Positions 58,990 to 64,000 of a stretch of DNA of 64,000 bases are shown one piece after another. Position numbers and translations under genes: made by a program. Within the stretch, counting starts at the first letter, position 1; each line of letters begins with the position of its first letter. Source of the DNA: Rhodococcus sp. G-MC3 (GTDB lineage Bacteria; Actinomycetota; Actinomycetes; Mycobacteriales; Mycobacteriaceae); assembly GCF_030063335.1 (NCBI RefSeq), contig NZ_JASISW010000019.1, forward strand, positions 50,710 to 114,709, read 5' to 3'. The notes beneath the pieces were generated by a model. That model was not told the origin of the DNA, did not search any database, and worked only from the letters and a program-made list of their open reading frames with translations.

Positions 58990-60348
58990 TCACTGCTCGA
59001 GAAAATGTAGATCGACCGGTTGTCCGTCGGAGGGGAACGGCAGGGACGTGAAGTTGAGCGGGGCGACGTAGTCGGCGTCGACGCGCCAGTCGAAGCGCAG
59101 AAGGAGATGATGCATGATCGCTTTGATCTCGGCGCCGGCGAAGTGCATGCCGAGGCATTTGTGCACACCACCACCGAACGGCTCCCACGCGTATCGGTGC
59201 ACCTTGTCTTCGCGTCGGTGCTCCGCGAAGCGCTCGGGATCGAAGCGTTCTGGTTCGGGCCAGTACTGCGACATGTGATGGGTGAAATGCGGCACCACCG
59301 CCGCGTACGTTCCCGCAGGCACGAAATGTCCCTGCACTTCGGTGTCGCGGACCGCCCGGCGCGCCATCACCGGTACCGGAGAGACGATCCGGAGGCATTC
59401 CTTCATGACCAGATCGAGGCTGACGAGTCCGTCGAGATCGGCATAACTCGGTGACGCTGTTCCCAACGCGAGGGACTCCGCCCGGCACCTGTCCTGCCAT
59501 TGTGGGTGCTGGCCCAGGTACTGCATCATCGTGGAGATGGTGATGGTGGAGGTGTCGTGCGCGGCCATTAGGAGGAAGATCATGTGGTCGACGACTTCGT
59601 CGTCGCTGAAGCGTTGTCCTGCTTCGGATTCGATGTGGCAGAGCACGGAGAACAGGTCATCGGTTTCGTGTGACCGACGTGCCGGTAGGTACTGCCGGAA
59701 GAAGTCTTCCAGGACTCGGCGTCCGTCGAGTCCTCGCTTCCACCTGGTTCCCGGGACGCTGTAGCGGACCACTGAGGTGGCTGCCTGTACACAATCGACG
59801 AAAGCTTTTTTCACCGAGTCGATTTCGCTCTCGGTGGATCCTTCCGCGCCTCCCATGAAGATGTCGGTGGCGAGATCGAGGGTGAGTGATTTGAGTGCGG
59901 TGTAGGCGCGGAATCCGTCGGTGGGAGTCCAGGCGTCGAGCGCCGAGGTTATCGCCGGGTTAAGAACGTCAACTGTTTTTTCCAGGCGCGATCGTGTGAA
60001 CGCCTGTTGCATGATCCGGCGGTGCCGTAGATGTTCTTCCGAGTCGAGAAGCATGAGACCACCGTGGAAGAAGGGGCCGATCAGCACCGACCAACCGTCG
60101 CCGTTGACGAAAGCCCGATCCTTGTTCTGCAGCACTTCTTGGCACGCATCGGGTCCGAGGACCGCGACCCAACGTCGCCCGATCATCGAAAACCAGGAGA
60201 CCTCACCGTAACGGTCCCAGTGCTTTTGCATCAATGCCAGTGGATCTCGGACGTATTCGAGTGCGTGCCCGACGCCGGGGAGCCCCGATCGACCCGAAAT
60301 TGGGAGTAACTGTGACTGTGCTGGTGGATCGGCCAGAATCTTGGACAT
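58990..60348 (-). CDS. cytochrome P450
   Basis: 452 residues, no membrane anchor. The I-helix oxygen-binding motif is LMAAHDTST, the K-helix ExxR motif is KECLRIV, the meander is RFDPERFAEHRRED, and the haem loop is FGGGVHKCLGMHFAG with Cys398. The N-terminus PGVGHALEYVRDPLALM resembles CYP51/CYP136-like families rather than short CYP105-type ones, but I cannot assign it. Redox partners are not in the window. It diverges from the TetR-family gene 93 bp away. Its neighbour is a broken acyl-CoA dehydrogenase gene, so this may be a remnant of a lipid or terpene catabolic cluster. Confidence 0.92.
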   Translation of the reverse strand: MSKILADPPAQSQLLPISGRSGLPGVGHALEYVRDPLALMQKHWDRYGEVSWFSMIGRRWVAVLGPDACQEVLQNKDRAFVNGDGWSVLIGPFFHGGLMLLDSEEHLRHRRIMQQAFTRSRLEKTVDVLNPAITSALDAWTPTDGFRAYTALKSLTLDLATDIFMGGAEGSTESEIDSVKKAFVDCVQAATSVVRYSVPGTRWKRGLDGRRVLEDFFRQYLPARRSHETDDLFSVLCHIESEAGQRFSDDEVVDHMIFLLMAAHDTSTITISTMMQYLGQHPQWQDRCRAESLALGTASPSYADLDGLVSLDLVMKECLRIVSPVPVMARRAVRDTEVQGHFVPAGTYAAVVPHFTHHMSQYWPEPERFDPERFAEHRREDKVHRYAWEPFGGGVHKCLGMHFAGAEIKAIMHHLLLRFDWRVDADYVAPLNFTSLPFPSDGQPVDLHFLEQ

Positions 60349-60374
60349 GGATGAACCTCGCCTTCCTTTTCGAT

Positions 60375-60394
60375 CTGACTGTGTACTCTGTCAG
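60375..60394 (+). promoter_or_regulatory. operator-like dyad in the P450/TetR intergenic region
   Basis: ctgactgtgtactctgtcag, a 20-bp dyad with 16 symmetrical positions, lies midway between the divergent starts (60348 and 60442). Position fits the binding site of the TetR-family protein for both promoters. Confidence 0.5.
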
Positions 60395-60441
60395 ATATGG
60401 GTAGTCTGCGTCACAGTGATCGGATCTGTCAATATCAACCT

Positions 60442-61062
60442 ATGACTTCTCCTACGCCGCGTCGATACGCGGGCCTGAGCGGCGACGAGCGCGCAGCACT
60501 GCGGCGTGAGAGCTTGCTTGAGGCCGCACTGGAAGTCTTTGCTGCCACAGGCAAGAGCGGCGCCACCATGACCGCTATCTGCGCGCACGCCAAGTTGACG
60601 GAGCGATATTTCTACGAAAGCTTCACCAGCAGAGACGAAGTCCTGCAGAAGGTCCTGGACGGAATCGCCGACGAAGTCCGCGAGGCCGGTCTGGACGCAC
60701 TTCGAGCGAGCGGCGAAACGCTCGAGCGGCGCGTACGAAATGCCATCGCGTCATTCGTCACCATTTTGACCGACGATCCACGCAAGGGACGTGTTGCGAT
60801 GATCGAATCCGCCGCGTTCGAACCTTTGCGCACCCACCGACGTACAGCACTGCGGGGCTTCGCTCAGATGGTGGCCGACGAAGCCACCCGCATGTACGGC
60901 GACCAGGCATGGCCACCACATCAGGGAGAAATCAACGGATTGCTGTTTGTGGGCGGCCTGGCCGAGTTGGTCACCGCATGGTTGAACGACGAGATCGCCA
61001 TCACCCCTGACGAGATCGTCGATGCGGCAACATATCAATTCACCTCCACCGCCCACCGATAG
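60442..61062 (+). CDS. TetR-family transcriptional regulator
   Basis: 206 residues from the ATG at 60442; an in-frame ATG at 60397 lies in the operator region and is less likely. The HTH is RRESLLEAALEVFAATGKSGATMTAICAHAKLTERYFYESF, seen as the TetR pattern with TMTAICAHAKLTERYFYESF. The C-terminal ligand domain is variable (RVAMIESAAFEPLRTHRRTA; NGLLFVGGLAELVTAWLNDE). It likely represses itself and the divergent P450. Confidence 0.9.
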   Translation: MTSPTPRRYAGLSGDERAALRRESLLEAALEVFAATGKSGATMTAICAHAKLTERYFYESFTSRDEVLQKVLDGIADEVREAGLDALRASGETLERRVRNAIASFVTILTDDPRKGRVAMIESAAFEPLRTHRRTALRGFAQMVADEATRMYGDQAWPPHQGEINGLLFVGGLAELVTAWLNDEIAITPDEIVDAATYQFTSTAHR

Positions 61063-61507
61063 GAGTCGCATGCCGGACGGCTCACGATCGAGCGGGTAGC
61101 GAGGGCTTCAATCCGCACCACTGCAGTGCAGATCCGCTGAAAAATGACTTGGCCGCTGCCCCGACGATGCAGGCGTGTAAAGCATTTCCTTCGCGTGACT
61201 GTTGGTGAAAAGTTCCCAGTACGACTCGGCAATCAGATCCACATCAAGAAAGTTCCCGACTGGACTACGCCGCCGATGGTGACTGCACCTCCATTTGATG
61301 ATGCTGCGGTTGGCCAGTTCCTCGGCCAGGATGAACTTACAGGTTTCGCAATCCGGCTTCGCTGATCGAGGTAGACACCTCTCGATTATCGGCGCTGCTA
61401 ATCACGCCGACAGACATGTACTCGAACCTGCCTCTACTGGCGTCACAGCCTTGCCGGTGACCGTTCGGGACTGCCCCCACTTCAGTTGACTCGTGGGGTT
61501 GAGTGAT
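61063..61507 (+). other. 445-bp intergenic region, no gene supported
   Basis: Only short open frames without ribosome-binding sites or recognisable content. The last ~20 bases (tgactcgtggggttgagtg) may contain the end of the transposase fragment that follows, but no partner repeat is visible. Confidence 0.4.
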
Positions 61508-61728
61508 TCAGGCCGCGTGTGCGGCCCGGTTGATTGTCTCAAACTCGATCGGCGTGAGTTTGCCGAGGCGTCGTTGGCGGCGCTTGCGGTGGTAGGTCCG
61601 CTCGATCCAGGTCACGATCGCCAGCCGCAGTTGCGCCCGCGTGGACCAGCGCTGGCGGTCGAGAACGTTCATCTGCAGCAGGGCGAAAAACGACTCCATT
61701 GCAGCATTGTCTACGCATTGACCGGCTA
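61508..61728 (-). pseudogene. IS3-family transposase fragment (C-terminal end only)
   Basis: About 73 residues of an IS3-type integrase end: GQCVDNAAMESFFALLQ with the catalytic Glu, then VTWIERTYHRKRRQRRLGKL and PIEFETINRA. The N-terminal catalytic Asp residues are missing. Upstream the frame runs into unrelated DNA (PTAEPHPLLAG). It differs from the IS3 element at 57426, so it is a second, older insertion. Confidence 0.85.
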
Positions 61729-61769
61729 ATAATGGGTGCGGCTCCGCCGTGGGCGGGCTGAATGGTTCA

Positions 61770-62063
61770 TCAGTGTCGCGGGGTGAGGCGACGGAGTCGT
61801 TCTTCGTGGGCGGTGACGGCGGTGGCGAGCGTTTCGACGATGGTGCGTAGGTGAGCGACTTCAGTAGCGAGGCCGGTGAGAGTGCGGGCATTGGTTTGGC
61901 GGGCCCTGTGCTCGTCGATGACAGCGCGTAGTTGCTTGTTCCGGTAGAGCGATGCTCGTGCGATCTGCGTAGCCTCTGCGACTGCGGTGAACGTGACCGG
62001 TGATCCGGCGGTGGTGAGGTCGATGCAGACTTGTTCGACGCGGAGCAGTGGGGTGTTGTTCAT
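61770..62063 (-). CDS. DUF6262-like / TnpC-type small protein paired with recombinase
   Basis: 97 residues from the ATG at 62063, overlapping the recombinase stop by 4 bases (ATGA). It reads TFTAVAEATQIARASLYRNKQLRAVIDEHR, an HTH-like region followed by a helical coiled coil (LATEVAHLRTIVETLATAV, AHEERLRRL). Proteins of this type follow the large tyrosine recombinase of Tn554-like elements (TnpC role, target orientation or frequency). The longer open frame upstream lies inside the recombinase gene. Confidence 0.78.
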   Translation of the reverse strand: MNNTPLLRVEQVCIDLTTAGSPVTFTAVAEATQIARASLYRNKQLRAVIDEHRARQTNARTLTGLATEVAHLRTIVETLATAVTAHEERLRRLTPRH

Positions 62064-63973
62064 GCGGTCTCCGATCGGGAAATGAGCGTGTCCAGTCGTG
62101 CGACGAGGGCGTGGTGCCGGGTCGCTTCCTCGATCCATCCTCGCTTCTCTGCATCGGCTGCGAGGTCGGCGGCATCGATTCGTTGAGCAGAAAGAACTGC
62201 GAGATGTGTTGCGTCGGTGTGGAAGCTGGGACAGTTCTCGCAGATGTTGGCGTAGGGGCATGATCCCTGCGCGGGGGCTCGAAGACAGTAGCCGCCGGAC
62301 AGTCTCGACTTGATTGCCGGAGTGTCTTTCCATGCGCCGCCGCTGACGTCGGTGATCGGAAGGTGCAGCTTGTCGGTGGGTATGGGGCCGATGTGGCTTT
62401 TCGCCAGGCCGAGGGCTCGTTCGTATTCGGTGCGGACTGTGCTGTCGAAGAGGTGCGCGTAGCGCAGACTCATCTGGGTCGAGACGTGACCGAGCAGCGC
62501 CATCAATGCTTGCAAGGACACGCCTGCGTTGATGAGGGCGGTGGCGTAGGTGTGCCGGAGTTGGTGCGGGGTGACGTGGCCGAGGCCGGCGGTATCGGCA
62601 GCACGGTTCAGCTCTGCTCGTACCGCGTTCTGCGACAGCCGTTTTCCATGGTGGGTGAACAGGAAATCGGTGGGTGCTCCGGTGCGGGGATGGGTCATCG
62701 GACGGCCCGGCGAGCGGATGGCGGTGATGCGGTCGACGAGGGTGAGAACTTCCTCATCGAGGGAAACCATGCGTTCGGAGTCGAGTTTGCCGAGCGGCAC
62801 TTTCAGCCAGGACCCGTGTCCCGGTATTTCGTGAACGCAATCGAGCTCGAGGTCGAGTAGTTCACCGATTCGTAGTCCGCAGGCTCGCTGCACCAGTAGT
62901 GCGTCAGCGGCGAGTCGATAGGTCGAATTCGACAGTGCAGCAGAGAGTTTGCGGTCAGAATCAACAGGCAGGTAGCGCGGCAGGAACCGTTGCTGCCGGG
63001 GGAGGTCGTCTCGGAAGATCAGCCGACGCGGCGGCACGTCGTCCCATCCCCATTCGGTGATCTCGGCGAGGAAGTTACCGACAGCGTGTACTCGTCTGAT
63101 CCGGTCGGCGACGGTGATGGGTGCGCCGGTGACGGAGTTGACGGTGGTGGTCAGTGAGGTGATGAACGGTTCGATGTGTCGACGTCGGTCCAATGAGTTC
63201 AGCGATGCGATGTCGGGGTCGACGGCGGAGAGGTATCGTCCGAAGTGCGCGAGCCTGGTCGCGAGACTGCTGACGGTCTTGACGGTGCAGGTGGCGTGTT
63301 TGCGCTTGAGGTAGGCCACGAACGCCGGTCGCAGCGTCGCCGGAACGTCGGCCATGCGTTGCTCCAGGGTCACCGCAACCACCGATGGTGGCGCCGGCGA
63401 ATCGACGACACCGAGGTGGAAGAGGATCTGGCGGGCACTGCGGCTGGTGTTTCGGTAGTGCTTGGCACCTCGACCCGTCTCCTCCTCACGAGTGTCGCAG
63501 GCCCGCAGCAGATCTTGTAGGTCTCGTTCGCTCAGATCCAGCAGTGGTCGACTGGTTTGGATGAGGACGCGGGTGATGATCTGGGATCCGATCGCGGAGG
63601 CGACGCGCTCGGAGAATCCTAGTTCTGTTGCAGCGGTGATGAACTGATCGAGGTCCGGTTGTAGGCAGCTGTCGGTCAGCTCGTGCCACAGGCTGGAGAG
63701 TTTGCGGTGCACGAGATAGTCGTAACCGGGTTGTAGTCGGCGGCTGATCATGAGGAAGGTGATGAACGGCCTGGTAGAACCGTTCGCGGATAACTTCTCT
63801 GCGAGCGAGATCGTGGTCCAGTCTGCGACATTGGGCCATCGGCGCAGGAAGGATCGGGCAGCTTGGGTGTAGGCGGGGTTGCCTCGATGCCGTCGCTGCA
63901 GATGCACCAGATAGGCATCGTAGATCTCTACCGGTGATTCAGGGGCGGGTGCGTAGTCGGGTGCGAGCTGCAT
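62060..63973 (-). CDS. large tyrosine recombinase (Tn554 TnpB-like site-specific integrase)
   Basis: 637 residues, start ATG at 63973. The C-terminal catalytic domain carries the tetrad: QRACGLRIGELLDLELD (Arg), HQLRHTYATALINAG (His, Arg), ALLGHVSTQMSLRYAH (His and the Tyr nucleophile). A Cys-rich tail (GSCPYANICENCPSF) follows, which could bind a metal. The N-terminal half has two arm/core-binding-like helical regions. The size and the paired small gene fit TnpB/TnpC of Tn554-like elements; TnpA would be upstream, beyond the window end. Confidence 0.88.
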   Translation of the reverse strand: MQLAPDYAPAPESPVEIYDAYLVHLQRRHRGNPAYTQAARSFLRRWPNVADWTTISLAEKLSANGSTRPFITFLMISRRLQPGYDYLVHRKLSSLWHELTDSCLQPDLDQFITAATELGFSERVASAIGSQIITRVLIQTSRPLLDLSERDLQDLLRACDTREEETGRGAKHYRNTSRSARQILFHLGVVDSPAPPSVVAVTLEQRMADVPATLRPAFVAYLKRKHATCTVKTVSSLATRLAHFGRYLSAVDPDIASLNSLDRRRHIEPFITSLTTTVNSVTGAPITVADRIRRVHAVGNFLAEITEWGWDDVPPRRLIFRDDLPRQQRFLPRYLPVDSDRKLSAALSNSTYRLAADALLVQRACGLRIGELLDLELDCVHEIPGHGSWLKVPLGKLDSERMVSLDEEVLTLVDRITAIRSPGRPMTHPRTGAPTDFLFTHHGKRLSQNAVRAELNRAADTAGLGHVTPHQLRHTYATALINAGVSLQALMALLGHVSTQMSLRYAHLFDSTVRTEYERALGLAKSHIGPIPTDKLHLPITDVSGGAWKDTPAIKSRLSGGYCLRAPAQGSCPYANICENCPSFHTDATHLAVLSAQRIDAADLAADAEKRGWIEEATRHHALVARLDTLISRSETA

Positions 63974-64000
63974 CGAATTCTGCCTTGACGTGTGTCGGAG

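Overview
This 64 kb window is high-GC actinobacterial chromosomal DNA, most likely from a Rhodococcus-type member of the Mycobacteriales (inference). The evidence is a mycobacterial integration host factor gene beside gmk, rpoZ and coaBC, a PriA without helicase motifs, PyrR with a PyrR-box in its leader, frequent GTG/TTG starts, and a gene order that I recall as matching the aspS-to-nusB and pyrR-to-fmt blocks of Mycobacterium.

From 1 to about 46.6 kb the window is conserved core. It opens with the 3' end of aspS, then two leftward genes for membrane proteins with Pro/Gly-rich N-termini. A three-gene cluster follows (transglutaminase/DUF2126 giant, circularly permuted ATP-grasp fused to an alpha-E domain, and a small transglutaminase), whose product is unknown. 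Next come a phosphotransferase-fold gene, rarA, alaS, ruvX, mltG, and the shikimate genes aroE, aroC, aroK and aroB with a prepilin peptidase embedded. The usual aroQ is absent. pepQ, efp and nusB lead into a tightly overlapping pyrimidine operon (pyrR, pyrB, pyrC, PH-like membrane protein, carA, carB, pyrF). After it come mihF, gmk, rpoZ, coaBC, metK, priA, a Tat-like cyclase-family protein, a membrane GGDEF protein, a Gly-rich PadR regulator, fmt and rsmB.

The core breaks right after rsmB. From 46.6 to 64 kb the DNA is accessory: a MarR-like regulator, an aldo/keto reductase with a divergent XRE/MmyB-type regulator, and a YjbR-like gene. An IS1380-family remnant begins at the stop codon of the YjbR-like gene. 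A second, complete IS1380 copy lies 4.4 kb further on in the same orientation. Between them sit a cytochrome b/molybdopterin oxidoreductase, a small membrane protein, a SAM methyltransferase and an unknown membrane protein. Beyond the complete copy is an acyl-CoA dehydrogenase gene cut twice: its 3' half is lost at the IS1380, and an intact IS3-family element with a 3-bp target duplication sits near its start. A cytochrome P450 with a divergent TetR regulator follows, then a fragment of another transposase, and finally a large tyrosine recombinase overlapping a small DUF6262-like (TnpC-type) partner, which is probably the end of a Tn554-like element running off the window.

Regulatory DNA visible directly includes a PyrR-binding loop beside the pyrR Shine-Dalgarno, hairpin terminators after aspS, the RDD gene, aroB and metK (the last overlapping the start of priA), several operator-like palindromes, and a CCCCA repeat at the start of the molybdopterin oxidoreductase gene. 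I saw no rRNA, tRNA or CRISPR array.
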